A stretch of 64,000 nt of DNA. Source: Polaromonas sp. GTDB lineage: Bacteria; Pseudomonadota; Gammaproteobacteria; Burkholderiales; Burkholderiaceae_C. Both the position numbers and the translations under genes were made by a program. This document shows, piece after piece, positions 54,402 through 62,810 of this stretch; position 1 is the stretch's first letter, and each line of letters begins with the position of its first letter. The notes beneath the pieces were generated by a model, which saw only the letters and a list, made by a program, of their open reading frames with translations, was not told the DNA's origin and made no database searches. Location of the stretch: positions 1 to 64,000 of the forward strand of contig JAAFJR010000010.1 of NCBI GenBank assembly GCA_013298945.1. Direction: 5' to 3'.

Positions 54402-55919
54402 ATGAAACTCTCCCGCAGTAGTGGCATTTTGCTTCACCCAACCAGTTTGCCTGGCCCGCATGGTTCGGGCGATTTGGGGGCTTCGGCTTACCATTTTGTG
54501 GATTGGCTGGTTAAAGCGGGGCAAAAACTCTGGCAAATTTTGCCCTTAGGTGGCATAGGTCCGGGTAATTCACCCTACATGAGCAGTTCTGCCTTTGCTG
54601 GAAATTTGCTTTTGATTGATTTGAACGAGTTGGCCGAACGCGGCTGGTTGGAAGCTGCAGATGTAAAGCCAGACACAGGGACTGCAGCGGCATTTTCAGA
54701 CGAACGACTCAACTTCAGCGCTGTCGTCCCGTGGCGCATGGCTAGATTAGAACTTGCCGCAAAACGCTTTGCGGATAACGCGTCATCGCATGAAAAAGCC
54801 GAATTTGCACAATTTGAAATCTCACAAGCCGATTGGCTACCCGATTACGCTTTATTCATGACCTTGAACGACGTGCATGGTTGGAAGGATTGGAGCGACT
54901 GGCCCGTTGAACTTGCACAGCGCCAACCGCAAGCTTTGCAAGCGGCAAGAGAACAACACGCCCCACAAGTCGCTTTTTGGACGTTTTGCCAATGGTGCTT
55001 TTTCAGGCAATGGCACAAACTCAAAGCTTACGCGAACAAAAATGGCGTAAAAATAGTCGGAGACGCACCGATTTTTATCGCCTACCAAAGTGCTGAAGTC
55101 TGGGCACGACAAGATTTATTTGAGCTTGATGCCAACGGCAAAGCACAAGTCGTTGCTGGCGTGCCACCCGACTTTTTCAGCGCCACTGGGCAGCGCTGGG
55201 GCAACCCGTTGTATCGCTGGAGCGCACATCAATCCGATGGTTTTGCGTGGTGGATACAGCGCATTCTCCGCACGTTTGAGTTGGTCGATATGGTGCGGAT
55301 TGACCACTTTCGCGGTTTTGCGGACTATTGGGAAATCCCAGCAGATGAGCCTACCGCCATTCATGGTCGTTGGAAAACGGGCCCTGGCGCAGCGCTGTTT
55401 GACGCTATCCATGAGCAGCTAGGCGACTTACCCATCATCGCTGAAGACTTGGGCATCATTACACCAGCGGTGAACGACCTTCGGCGCCAGTTTAACCTGC
55501 CCGGTATGCGGATTTTGCATTTCGCCTTTGGTGGCGACACGTTTGACAACGGCAACGCCTACCTGCCGCACAACTATGAAGCTAACACCGCCGTTTACAC
55601 CGGCACGCACGACAACAACACGACACAAGGCTGGTGGCAAGAAGCGTCCGCTACCGAGCGCCTGCATGTCGCGGCTTATTTACTCTTTGATGCAGAGCAT
55701 GCTTCCAATATCCATTGGAAATTAATCGCCGCAGCCTGTGCCAGCGTAGCAGATATAGCCATCCACCCGCTGCAAGACGTGCTTGGGTTGGGGGGCGATT
55801 GCCGCATGAACCTGCCCGGCGTGGGCGAAGGCTATTGGGAATGGCGTTTCAGTTGGCAGCAAGTCCAGCCGCAGCACGCACAGCAATTGGCAGAACTTTG
55901 CCAACTGTATCGACGTTAG
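54402..55919 (+). CDS. malQ: 4-alpha-glucanotransferase (amylomaltase)
   Basis: 505 residues, family GH77 of the short type. GILLHPTSLPGPHGSGDLG at the start, LPLGGIGPGNSPYMSSSAFA, GDAPIFIAYQSAEVWAR, the catalytic Asp in MVRIDHFRGFADYWEIP (about residue 300), Glu in IAEDLGIITPAV (about 350) and YTGTHDNNTTQGWW (about 405). It disproportionates maltodextrins so that short chains return to GlgP. Last gene of the plus glucan block; pssA follows after 40 bp. Confidence 0.97.
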   Translation: MKLSRSSGILLHPTSLPGPHGSGDLGASAYHFVDWLVKAGQKLWQILPLGGIGPGNSPYMSSSAFAGNLLLIDLNELAERGWLEAADVKPDTGTAAAFSDERLNFSAVVPWRMARLELAAKRFADNASSHEKAEFAQFEISQADWLPDYALFMTLNDVHGWKDWSDWPVELAQRQPQALQAAREQHAPQVAFWTFCQWCFFRQWHKLKAYANKNGVKIVGDAPIFIAYQSAEVWARQDLFELDANGKAQVVAGVPPDFFSATGQRWGNPLYRWSAHQSDGFAWWIQRILRTFELVDMVRIDHFRGFADYWEIPADEPTAIHGRWKTGPGAALFDAIHEQLGDLPIIAEDLGIITPAVNDLRRQFNLPGMRILHFAFGGDTFDNGNAYLPHNYEANTAVYTGTHDNNTTQGWWQEASATERLHVAAYLLFDAEHASNIHWKLIAAACASVADIAIHPLQDVLGLGGDCRMNLPGVGEGYWEWRFSWQQVQPQHAQQLAELCQLYRR

Positions 55920-55959
55920 CTGATAGCTACACGTCACATATTAGGCTATATTGCAATAT

Positions 55960-56607
55960 ATGAGTAATCAACCCTATTCAAACGCAACACCAGCTAAACC
56001 AAAGCCCTTTTCTATGATTAGAGAGTTTCACTTGGCTGACTGGTTCACTTTAGGAAACGCCGTTTGCGGCATGAGTGCGCTGTTTTCGACCATGAGTTAT
56101 TTGGAAACTCAGAACAAAATACACATTTATTTTGCCTGCGCTTTAGTTTTGGCAGCGCTGATTTTTGACATTTTTGACGGTCGCATCGCCCGTTGGCGGC
56201 AAAAATCATCGGCTCTTGGTCGCGAATTAGACTCTTTGGCAGATGTAATTTCTTTTGGTGTTGCACCTGCCATCATCGCTTATGGGTGCGGTATGCAAGG
56301 CTTTTACGACCGCATTATTTTGGTCTTTTTTGTGGCTTGTGGCGTTTCACGACTCGCTCGCTTCAACGTGACAGCAGAAGGTTTTGCGGATGAATCGGGT
56401 AAAGTTAAGTTTTTTGAAGGAACGCCGATCCCAACTTCCATTGTCTTGGTCACCGTACTAGCTTTGGCAACGTGGTTTGACGCGGTGCGTGAATCGATGT
56501 GGTTTGGTGAATATTTGATTGCTGGATTCAAGTTTCACCCGCTGGTGTTGATGTTTGCCATCTCTGGCTCGTTGATGATCAGCCGGATTCGTGTGCCGAA
56601 ACCCTAA
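55960..56607 (+). CDS. pssA: CDP-diacylglycerol-serine O-phosphatidyltransferase
   Basis: About 215 residues, an integral membrane enzyme of the class I CDP-alcohol phosphotransferase family. The signature DGRIARW-x-G-x3-D-x3-D is present in DIFDGRIARWRQKSSALG and RELDSLADVISFGVAPAI. About six hydrophobic segments. It makes phosphatidylserine, the precursor of phosphatidylethanolamine. I chose ATG 55960 over a TTG nine bases earlier. In other Burkholderiales pssA is often near leuA and ilvC; here it follows malQ. Confidence 0.94.
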   Translation: MSNQPYSNATPAKPKPFSMIREFHLADWFTLGNAVCGMSALFSTMSYLETQNKIHIYFACALVLAALIFDIFDGRIARWRQKSSALGRELDSLADVISFGVAPAIIAYGCGMQGFYDRIILVFFVACGVSRLARFNVTAEGFADESGKVKFFEGTPIPTSIVLVTVLALATWFDAVRESMWFGEYLIAGFKFHPLVLMFAISGSLMISRIRVPKP

Positions 56608-56635
56608 GTCAAAACCGTAAGCATTCTGCAAATCC

Positions 56636-57232
56636 TTGGTTTCTAAACGCCTAAACTGCGCAAATTGCCTGCGCCCTAAAATCAATTGTATTTGCCATCT
56701 AATATCTATTGTTAATACTGATATTGAAGTACTGATACTGCAGCATCCGCTTGAAGTATTTGAAACAAAAGGCACTGCTAGGTTATTGCATTTGAGTTTG
56801 ACGCATAGCAGGATAGTTATCGGTGAAGTATTTGATGATAATATATTTGTCAGCATAAAAAATACATTATTACTTTATCCAACAAAGCCAGAAGATCATT
56901 CGCTCGGTATTGCAGCTCCGCCAGCACTTGATACAACGTGGTTGAATAATTTGAATAACATTCGATTAATTATTATCGACGGCACTTGGCGCAAAAGCCG
57001 AAAGATACTCTGCAAAAACCCGTATTTACAAACCTTGCCGCGATTGAAACTCGATGATTTACCAGCTGGGCAATACACGATACGTAAAGCGCAAAAGCCA
57101 CACCAACTCTCAACCATGGAGGCAGCCAGCGCAGCCCTAGCACAGCTAGAAGGTGACTTGGTCAAATACGCACCACTGAACCATGCATTTTCAGCATTCA
57201 ATGCGCTGATAGCTGCGCAGATGAAACGCTGA
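56636..57232 (+). CDS. DTW-domain protein (tRNA uridine aminocarboxypropyltransferase-like)
   Basis: 198 residues. N-terminal cysteine cluster CANCLRPKINCICH, then VLILQHPLEVFETKGTARLL, and the family motif in LIIIDGTWRKSRKI near residue 120, with YTIRKAQKPHQLSTMEAAS near 150. DTW proteins add an aminocarboxypropyl group from SAM to uridines of tRNA. Start is a TTG (56636) with no clear ribosome binding site, but no ATG lies upstream in frame before a stop. The stop lies in the first unit of a 13-bp tandem repeat. Confidence 0.85.
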   Translation: MVSKRLNCANCLRPKINCICHLISIVNTDIEVLILQHPLEVFETKGTARLLHLSLTHSRIVIGEVFDDNIFVSIKNTLLLYPTKPEDHSLGIAAPPALDTTWLNNLNNIRLIIIDGTWRKSRKILCKNPYLQTLPRLKLDDLPAGQYTIRKAQKPHQLSTMEAASAALAQLEGDLVKYAPLNHAFSAFNALIAAQMKR

Positions 57233-57266
57233 ATTGAAACACTGAATTGAAACGTTGAATTAAAAC
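57228..57266 (+). repeat. 13-bp tandem repeat, three units, spanning the DTW gene stop
   Basis: GCTGAATTGAAAC, ACTGAATTGAAAC, GTTGAATTAAAAC. The gene's TGA is bases 3-5 of the first unit. Each unit carries TGA in that phase or one base off it. Confidence 0.85.
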
Positions 57267-57281
57267 GTTAGAAACTTATTT

Positions 57282-57369
57282 TGCTATGAAAATAATAGCA
57301 ATTTTTAAGTGCAAAATATGCCATTAGCCGGCGTATTTATTGCCTATACAGCTATAAAATGTATAGCAA
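57282..57369 (-). repeat. Palindromic repeat copy (reverse) with an extra half element
   Basis: A full reverse copy at 57323-57369 (ATTAGCCGGCGTATTTATTG, CCTATACAGCTATAAAATG, TATAGCAA). Just before it, 57282-57302 reads TTGCTATGAAAATAATAGCAA, the hairpin half alone. The two may be one duplicated or a nested insertion. Confidence 0.82.
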
Positions 57370-57382
57370 TAATAGATCCTTT

Positions 57383-57673
57383 TTACACGCCATCTACAAT
57401 TGAAAAAGTTCTTTGTGCCGCTTTATCGCTGACGGCTAGCGCTGCTTGGTATTCGGCTGAATGGTAGAAAGCTTCAGCAACCTCAAAGCTTGGAAATTTC
57501 ACAATAACCAACCGTGCTGGTGTGCCGAGCAAGTGCTCTTTGACGCTTAATTTACCACCTCGCGCCAAATATTCACCGCCGAATTTTGCAACGATAGGCG
57601 CTGCAATTTCACGGTATAGCGTTTGCTGTTCTGCATCAATAATTTTTGAATCTACGACGATATAGGCAGCCAT
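57383..57673 (-). CDS. DUF1330 family protein
   Basis: 96 residues, ferredoxin-like (dimeric alpha/beta barrel) fold. MAAYIVVDSKIIDAEQ, FGGEYLARGGKLSV and VIVKFPSFEVAEAFYHSAEY are the usual DUF1330 landmarks. AAAGGA precedes the ATG. Small cytosolic protein of unknown role, often near oxidoreductases. Here it follows the amidohydrolase gene by 23 bp on the same strand, so the two may be co-transcribed with the aldo/keto reductase upstream. Confidence 0.9.
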   Translation of the reverse strand: MAAYIVVDSKIIDAEQQTLYREIAAPIVAKFGGEYLARGGKLSVKEHLLGTPARLVIVKFPSFEVAEAFYHSAEYQAALAVSDKAAQRTFSIVDGV

Positions 57674-57696
57674 CGGTTTATCCTTTAATAATATAA

Positions 57697-58533
57697 TTAT
57701 GGGGTTAAGTTATAAATGCGTACAGCATTATTGAAATATATATTTTTTTGCTGCGATGTGGTTAAGTCACTTGTTATAGCTGTGCATTCTTCAAGCCAAG
57801 TTTGATAATCTCTAGCTAATTCCAATACAGGCCAATCACTTCCCCACATAATTCGATTTGTACCAAATGTGCGTAATATACATTCAATCCAAGCTTTGCA
57901 AATATTAGGTTCTGTCAACTTTCCTGCTTCGGTTAACAATCCAGACAGTTTGCAACTCACATTTGACATTTCAGACAGTGCAGCCATGCCATCCGCCCAA
58001 GGCTGCCAAGCTATGTCTACGCCATGCGCAATCTCCGGTTTGGCGCAGTGGTCGATCACGATACTCAGTTTTGGATAACGTTCAGCGATTTTGAGGATAT
58101 GTGGCAGATGAACGGGGCGAATCAAAGCGTCAAATACCATACCCAACTTCTCCATTACCGCCAAAGCTGGCTGCACATTCGGCTGCAGAATCCACGCTGG
58201 ATCAGGCAAATCGTGCAACATGGGACGCAAACCCTTCAATTTGGGTTGCTTTGTAAGTTGTTCGATTTGCGAAACGGCATCAGTAGTCGTGAAATCCACC
58301 CAACCAACCACACCCAAAACAGCTTGATTTTCGTCAGCCTGCTTCAATAAATGCAAAGTTTCAGCCACCGTGGGCGCAGCTTGAACAAGAACACCGCCCG
58401 TGATGCCCAACGGTTGGGCGAGTTTTTGCCAATCCGCCACCGTCACATCGCGGTAAATCGAGCCGATCGCAGGCGTGAGCCACCCATAATCACCACGCGA
58501 CAACTGCCAGCTGTGAAAGTGTGCGTCAATCAT
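57697..58533 (-). CDS. Amidohydrolase 2 family lactonase (fuconolactonase-like)
   Basis: 278 residues. Metal-binding start MIDAHFHSWQLSRGDYGWL, the IVIDHCAKPEI segment with His and the late MWGSDWPVLELA with catalytic Asp are those of sugar lactonases such as L-fucono-1,5-lactonase. A likely reaction is opening an aldonolactone. The next gene upstream is an aldo/keto reductase that could produce the lactone, 10 bp away and the same strand; together they would form two early steps of L-fucose or a similar deoxysugar pathway. The dehydratase and kinase or aldolase steps are not in the window. Confidence 0.82.
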   Translation of the reverse strand: MIDAHFHSWQLSRGDYGWLTPAIGSIYRDVTVADWQKLAQPLGITGGVLVQAAPTVAETLHLLKQADENQAVLGVVGWVDFTTTDAVSQIEQLTKQPKLKGLRPMLHDLPDPAWILQPNVQPALAVMEKLGMVFDALIRPVHLPHILKIAERYPKLSIVIDHCAKPEIAHGVDIAWQPWADGMAALSEMSNVSCKLSGLLTEAGKLTEPNICKAWIECILRTFGTNRIMWGSDWPVLELARDYQTWLEECTAITSDLTTSQQKNIYFNNAVRIYNLTP

Positions 58534-58543
58534 TTGGTGGGAT

Positions 58544-59596
58544 TCAAGTCGGTAGGGGTGCGCTCGTTGGAATCAAACCCTGAGCCTTGAGTTTGGCCCA
58601 AAACGCCGCTGGAATCGGGTACTGCAACATCGCCACAGCATCCGCCCAATGGTTCAGCTGGTTTGCGCCCAGCAAAACCGTATCAACCGTTGGATGTGCC
58701 AGTGGAAACTGCAAAGCTGCAGCGCGCAGAGGCACATTAAACTCTTCGCAAACTATCTCAATCGCCCGAACACGCTCTACCCATATCGCTGGAGCGCTAT
58801 CGTAATTGAACAAGAGTTTGTCGCCCTTCTTTTCTGCGTCGCGTACACCCGTCGCCAAAATCCCTGAATTAAACACTCCACCAATAGCAATACGCATACC
58901 GTGCTGCTCACAAATCGGTAGCAATTCAGCGAAACCGCTGTGGTCAACCAGTGTGTAGCGGCCAGCCAGCAAGATGCAGTCCAGCTCGGCTTCTTTGAGC
59001 ACATCCAAGCAAACTTGCACATCGTTGACGCCTAAGCCGATGGCGTGAATCAAGCCTTCGCGTTTCATTTTTTGGAGCTCAGGAATGGCTTCGTCAATCA
59101 CTTGGCGCAGCACTTTTGGGTAATTGTCGCCATGACAAATTGAGCAACAATCATGCACAAAAGCCACGTCCAAATGACTCATGCCCATGCGCTGCAAGCT
59201 GTCCTCCACACTGCGGCGAACGCCAGCAGCGCTGTAGTCCCAATGTTGGTTATACGGCAAGATGTTGACAAAGTTCAGCTGGTCACGCTCTGCCGTGGCG
59301 CTTGGCGTCAAAATGCGCCCTACTTTGCTACTTAAGGTAATGCTGTCGCGAGGCAACTGGCGCAGCGCGTAACCAAAGCGCTGCTCGCTTAGACCGTGGC
59401 CATAATGTGGCGCAGTATCAAACATAGTGCAACCATCGTTAATGGCTTGTTGGATGATGCTTTGGGCATCTGCTTCACTCACTTCAGTAAAAAGGTTGCC
59501 CAGAGGTGCTCCGCCTAAGCCGAGCTTTAAGTCGTTGTGCTTACCCGCGGTTTTAAGTGGTGGAAATAGTCGTCGGGATAGGTTTTTTGTAGTCAT
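58544..59596 (-). CDS. Aldo/keto reductase (D-threo-aldose dehydrogenase-like)
   Basis: 350 residues, TIM-barrel oxidoreductase. KLGLGGAPLGNLFTEVSEAD at the start; FDTAPHYGHGLSEQRFG (catalytic Asp and Tyr, about 57-62); SSKVGRILTP with Lys; VAFVHDCCS with the His. This wording is that of L-fucose/D-threo-aldose 1-dehydrogenases, which oxidise a sugar to its lactone with NAD(P). Precedes the lactonase gene by 10 bp. Divergent from another aldo/keto reductase at 59651. Confidence 0.85.
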   Translation of the reverse strand: MTTKNLSRRLFPPLKTAGKHNDLKLGLGGAPLGNLFTEVSEADAQSIIQQAINDGCTMFDTAPHYGHGLSEQRFGYALRQLPRDSITLSSKVGRILTPSATAERDQLNFVNILPYNQHWDYSAAGVRRSVEDSLQRMGMSHLDVAFVHDCCSICHGDNYPKVLRQVIDEAIPELQKMKREGLIHAIGLGVNDVQVCLDVLKEAELDCILLAGRYTLVDHSGFAELLPICEQHGMRIAIGGVFNSGILATGVRDAEKKGDKLLFNYDSAPAIWVERVRAIEIVCEEFNVPLRAAALQFPLAHPTVDTVLLGANQLNHWADAVAMLQYPIPAAFWAKLKAQGLIPTSAPLPT

Positions 59597-59650
59597 GTTT
59601 AGAGTGTACGTGTAACATATGATGTTTGCATACCAACCATTTAAATCACC

Positions 59651-60664
59651 ATGAAATACCGCAATTTAGGCAATAGCAGCCTCAAAGTCTCTGAGCTCTG
59701 CTTGGGCAGCATGATGTTTGGCGACCAAACCGACAAAGCTGAAGCGAGCAATATTGTTGCGGATGCCCATGCTAAGGGCGTCAACTACATCGACACCGCC
59801 GACGTCTACACCAAGGGCGCGTCTGAGACTATGTTGGGTGAGATTCTGAGTGGTCAACGTCACGACTGGGTGCTTGCGACAAAGCTAGGTAACGCCATGT
59901 CTGACCGTGTCAACGTTGGCCATTATTCGCGTAGCTGGATGATGCATGAAATCGACGCTTCGCTGGCGAGGCTCAAAACGGATCACGTCGATATTTTGTA
60001 CATGCACCGCGACTACAACGGTATGAATTTAGAGGAGCCGCTGCGTGCGCTGGATGCGATGCTACGTTCTGGCAAGATTCGCTATTGGGGTGTTTCCAAC
60101 TTTCGCGGTTGGCGTATTGCGGAGATGGTGAATATCGCCAGGCAACTCGGCATGCCCAGCCCTGTGGTTTGCCAGCCGTATTACAACCTATTAAACCGTA
60201 TGCCAGAGGTGGAAATTTTGCCCGCTTGCCAGCACTATGGCATTGGCGTGACGTCTTACAGCCCGATTGCACGCGGCGTGTTGACTGGCAAGTATTTACC
60301 AGGCCAGCAACTTGACCCCAACTCACGCGGTGGTCGTGCGGATAAACGTATGACTGAGACCGAGTTGCGCCAAGAGTCTTTCGTCATCGCGCAAACGTTG
60401 ATGAAGTATTGCCACGATAAAGTTGATTCCAAAGTCAGCTTAGCGCAGTTTGCAACGGCTTGGGTGCTGGCGAATCCGGCCATCAGCTCTGTGATTGCTG
60501 GACCTCGCACATTGCAACAGTGGCAAGATTATTTGCCGGCTATAGACTATGTGGTTACAGCGGAAGACGAAAAGTTGATCGACAGCTTGGTGCGCCCAGG
60601 CCATCCGTCCACACCGGGATATACCGATCCGGCATATCCGCTTAATGGGCGAGAAGTTCGCTAA
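59651..60664 (+). CDS. Aldo/keto reductase
   Basis: 337 residues. [20 protein letters not shown] begins the barrel; catalytic tetrad Asp and Tyr in [19 protein letters not shown], Lys in [11 protein letters not shown], His in [10 protein letters not shown]. Late RxxQ-type NADP contact region is [15 protein letters not shown]. Substrate unknown; the family includes YajO/YghZ-like reductases of aldehydes. Divergent from the sugar dehydrogenase and tail-to-tail with lhgO, with which it shares four bases at 60661-60664. Confidence 0.92.
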   Translation: MKYRNLGNSSLKVSELCLGSMMFGDQTDKAEASNIVADAHAKGVNYIDTADVYTKGASETMLGEILSGQRHDWVLATKLGNAMSDRVNVGHYSRSWMMHEIDASLARLKTDHVDILYMHRDYNGMNLEEPLRALDAMLRSGKIRYWGVSNFRGWRIAEMVNIARQLGMPSPVVCQPYYNLLNRMPEVEILPACQHYGIGVTSYSPIARGVLTGKYLPGQQLDPNSRGGRADKRMTETELRQESFVIAQTLMKYCHDKVDSKVSLAQFATAWVLANPAISSVIAGPRTLQQWQDYLPAIDYVVTAEDEKLIDSLVRPGHPSTPGYTDPAYPLNGREVR

Positions 60665-61815
60665 TTTAATAAATTTGCGACCCGCTGACCAATAGCCATA
60701 CTACTGGTCAATCCCGGCGATTCAATCCCAAAGAGATTGACCAGTCCGGGAATGCCGTGGTCTTTTGGCCCTTGGATCACAAAATCAGCCGCAGCCTCAG
60801 TGGGCGCATTTATTTTGGGGCGGATACCGGCGTAGCCTGCAATCAACGAGCCGTCTTGCAGCTGTGGCCAGTATTTGCGCACTTCTGCGTAGAAAGCATC
60901 GCCACGAGCGGGGTTGACCACCAAATCGTCTGCAGATTCCACCCACTGCACATCTGGGCCAAACTTGGCTTGCCCACCTAAATCTAGCGTTAAATGAACA
61001 CCTAAGCCCGCTGCTTCGGGCACAGGGTAAATCAAGCGGTTGAAAGGTGATTTGCCACTGAGTGTGAAGTAGTTACCTTTGGCGAAATAAGCAGTCGGCA
61101 CAAACTTGGCATCCAAGCCCTGCGTGTTTTGTGCAATCAACGGGGCAGACAAACCTGCTGAATTAACGAGTGTTTTAGTATGTATTTCAGTGCCGTCTTG
61201 CATACCTATTTTTATAGCATCAGAGACAATAAATACGTCGGCTACAGCCGAATTAAGCACTGTCAAACCACCTGCATTTTCAAAGTCACCTTGCAGCGAC
61301 AGCATCAACGCATGACTGTCGACAATGCCTGTGCTGGGCGAATGTACGGCGGCAACGCATTCGAGTTGCGGCTCTAATTCACGAGCTTGCTCACGGGTCA
61401 ACAAAACCAAATCGTTAACACCATTGGCTGCAGCTTTAGCAATGATGCCTTGCAATTGCGCAACTTGCGCTTCGTGGATGGCCACAATTAATTTACCGCA
61501 GCGCTTGAAGCCGATACCGCGACTTTCGCAATAGTCATACAACATCGCCTTGCCTTCAACGCAAAGTTGCGCTTTGAGTGAGCCTTGTGGGTAATAAATG
61601 CCAGCGTGAATCACTTCGCTGTTTCGCGAACTCGTTCCTGTACCAATGGCGTTGGCAGCTTCCAGCACCAACAGCTCTTTACCAGCAAACTTGGGGCTCA
61701 ACGCCAATGCTCTGGCAACTGCCAAACCCACCACCCCAGCGCCTATGACCACCAAATCGACTACATCGACGCCTTCTGCATTTTTATCTGCCGCGTTCCC
61801 AGTATTTGCTTGCAT
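60661..61815 (-). CDS. lhgO: FAD-dependent oxidoreductase, L-2-hydroxyglutarate oxidase-like
   Basis: 384 residues, DAAO/GlpO-type flavoprotein. [19 protein letters not shown] near residue 22, [19 protein letters not shown] near 58 (FAD and substrate region) and [20 protein letters not shown] at the C-terminus. This wording is that of LhgO and related L-2-hydroxyacid oxidases. About residue 190-205 ([13 protein letters not shown]) is coded by a palindromic repeat copy, in frame. AAGGA lies 8 nt before the ATG. Oxidises L-2-hydroxyglutarate to 2-oxoglutarate with electrons to the quinone pool, if the family call is right. Confidence 0.8.
   Translation of the reverse strand: MQANTGNAADKNAEGVDVVDLVVIGAGVVGLAVARALALSPKFAGKELLVLEAANAIGTGTSSRNSEVIHAGIYYPQGSLKAQLCVEGKAMLYDYCESRGIGFKRCGKLIVAIHEAQVAQLQGIIAKAAANGVNDLVLLTREQARELEPQLECVAAVHSPSTGIVDSHALMLSLQGDFENAGGLTVLNSAVADVFIVSDAIKIGMQDGTEIHTKTLVNSAGLSAPLIAQNTQGLDAKFVPTAYFAKGNYFTLSGKSPFNRLIYPVPEAAGLGVHLTLDLGGQAKFGPDVQWVESADDLVVNPARGDAFYAEVRKYWPQLQDGSLIAGYAGIRPKINAPTEAAADFVIQGPKDHGIPGLVNLFGIESPGLTSSMAIGQRVANLLN
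61208..61250 (+). repeat. Palindromic repeat copy inside lhgO
   Basis: ATTTTTATAGCATCAGAG, then ACAATAAATACGTCGGCTAC and AGCCG. Antisense to lhgO and in the same frame as the lpdA copy; the consensus TAA is TCT (Ser). Confidence 0.82.
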
Positions 61816-61829
61816 TTAAGTGGTCCTTA

Positions 61830-61876
61830 AACAAAAAAAGGACTTGGCAACATATTTCTATATTTGCTAAGTCCTT
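61830..61876 (-). terminator. Rho-independent terminator after tRNA-Val
   Basis: On the minus strand, AAGGACTTAGCAA pairs with TTGCCAAGTCCTT (one bulge or mismatch) and a run of T follows. It ends the tRNA transcript ahead of lhgO. Confidence 0.85.
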
Positions 61877-61904
61877 GATTTAACACCATTTTCTAATTTG
61901 AATT

Positions 61905-61979
61905 TGGTGGGCAGTACAAGTTTCGAACTTGTGACCCCTGCAGTGTGAATGCAGTGCTCTACCCCTGAGCTAACCGCCC
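61905..61979 (-). tRNA. tRNA-Val (anticodon CAC)
   Basis: Reads as a full cloverleaf on the minus strand: acceptor GGGCGGT with ACTGCCC (one G-T pair), D arm TTAGCTCAGGGGTAGAGC, anticodon stem CTGCA/TGCAG with loop TTCACAC (anticodon CAC), TTCGAAA in the T loop, and an encoded CCA. It is 75 nt with CCA. No flanking integrase or duplicated 3' end is visible. Confidence 0.96.
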
Positions 61980-62030
61980 TGAACATGGTTCAGTACAGCC
62001 TCTGATTATACATGCTTTAAGTAGCTCTAG

Positions 62031-62735
62031 CTATCCAGAGACAGCTCTCCACACGGTTTTGCCTTTGCTGGCTTTGTCGATTTGGTTTAGCACGTCTTCA
62101 TGCGCGGCTGTTTCTTGGTCGTTGGCTAAAAGTACGTCTAGCTTGAAAGCACTCAAATCGACTTGAATCTCCGAGCCATCCGCATTTTGACCTGCGCCTA
62201 TGTCTATCAACAAAGCATCTTGCCCCCGCGTGAGGTTGATGTACATGTCTGCCAACAATTCTGCGTCCAACAGCGCACCATGCAAGGTGCGACCAGAGTT
62301 GTCCACGCCCAAGCGGTCGCACAGAGCATCTAGCGAATTGCGCTTGCCTGGGTAAATTTCTTTAGCCATCACCAACGTGTCTGTCACGCTGGCCACAAAG
62401 CCTTTGAACGACGGCTTACCAATCAACTCCAGCTCTTTGTTCAAAAAACTCAAGTCAAACGGTGCATTGTGGATGATGATTTCTGCACCTGCGCAATAGT
62501 CCAACAACTCATCCACGATCTCTGCAAATTTAGGCTTGTCTTTTAAAAATTCGCTGGTGATACCGTGTACTTTCAGCGCGTCTTCATGGCTTTCGCGCTC
62601 AGGGTTGAGGTAAAAATGCTTGTTGTTACGGGTTAGCTTACGGTTGATCAGCTCAACGCAGCCGATTTCAATCATGCGGTCGCCGTTGGCGGCCGAGAGT
62701 CCCGTGGTTTCTGTGTCTAAAAATATTTGTCGCAT
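62031..62735 (-). CDS. dnaQ: DNA polymerase III epsilon subunit (proofreading exonuclease)
   Basis: 234 residues. DEDDh exonuclease motifs: Exo I in IFLDTETTGLSAANGD (Asp6, Glu8), Exo II IIHNAPFDLSFLN (Asp about 95), Exo III His and Asp in LHGALLDAELLADMYINL (about 155). KVHGITSEFL and KRNSLDALCDRLGVD are DnaQ landmarks. It proofreads for the replicative polymerase. The gene lies upstream of tRNA-Val on the same strand, 51 bp apart. The C-terminal clamp/polymerase tail is present. Confidence 0.96.
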   Translation of the reverse strand: MRQIFLDTETTGLSAANGDRMIEIGCVELINRKLTRNNKHFYLNPERESHEDALKVHGITSEFLKDKPKFAEIVDELLDYCAGAEIIIHNAPFDLSFLNKELELIGKPSFKGFVASVTDTLVMAKEIYPGKRNSLDALCDRLGVDNSGRTLHGALLDAELLADMYINLTRGQDALLIDIGAGQNADGSEIQVDLSAFKLDVLLANDQETAAHEDVLNQIDKASKGKTVWRAVSG

Positions 62736-62810
62736 GTCTCAATCATAATGAAAAAAGGACGGCAACCTTACAGTTACAGCCCCTTTAAATCATCAAAACT
62801 TCAAAGTGAG

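Noticed and set aside
61905-61979. tRNA-Val as the attachment site of the left-end element
   Set aside because: It is 55 kb from the element, with no integrase or duplicated 3' end next to it.
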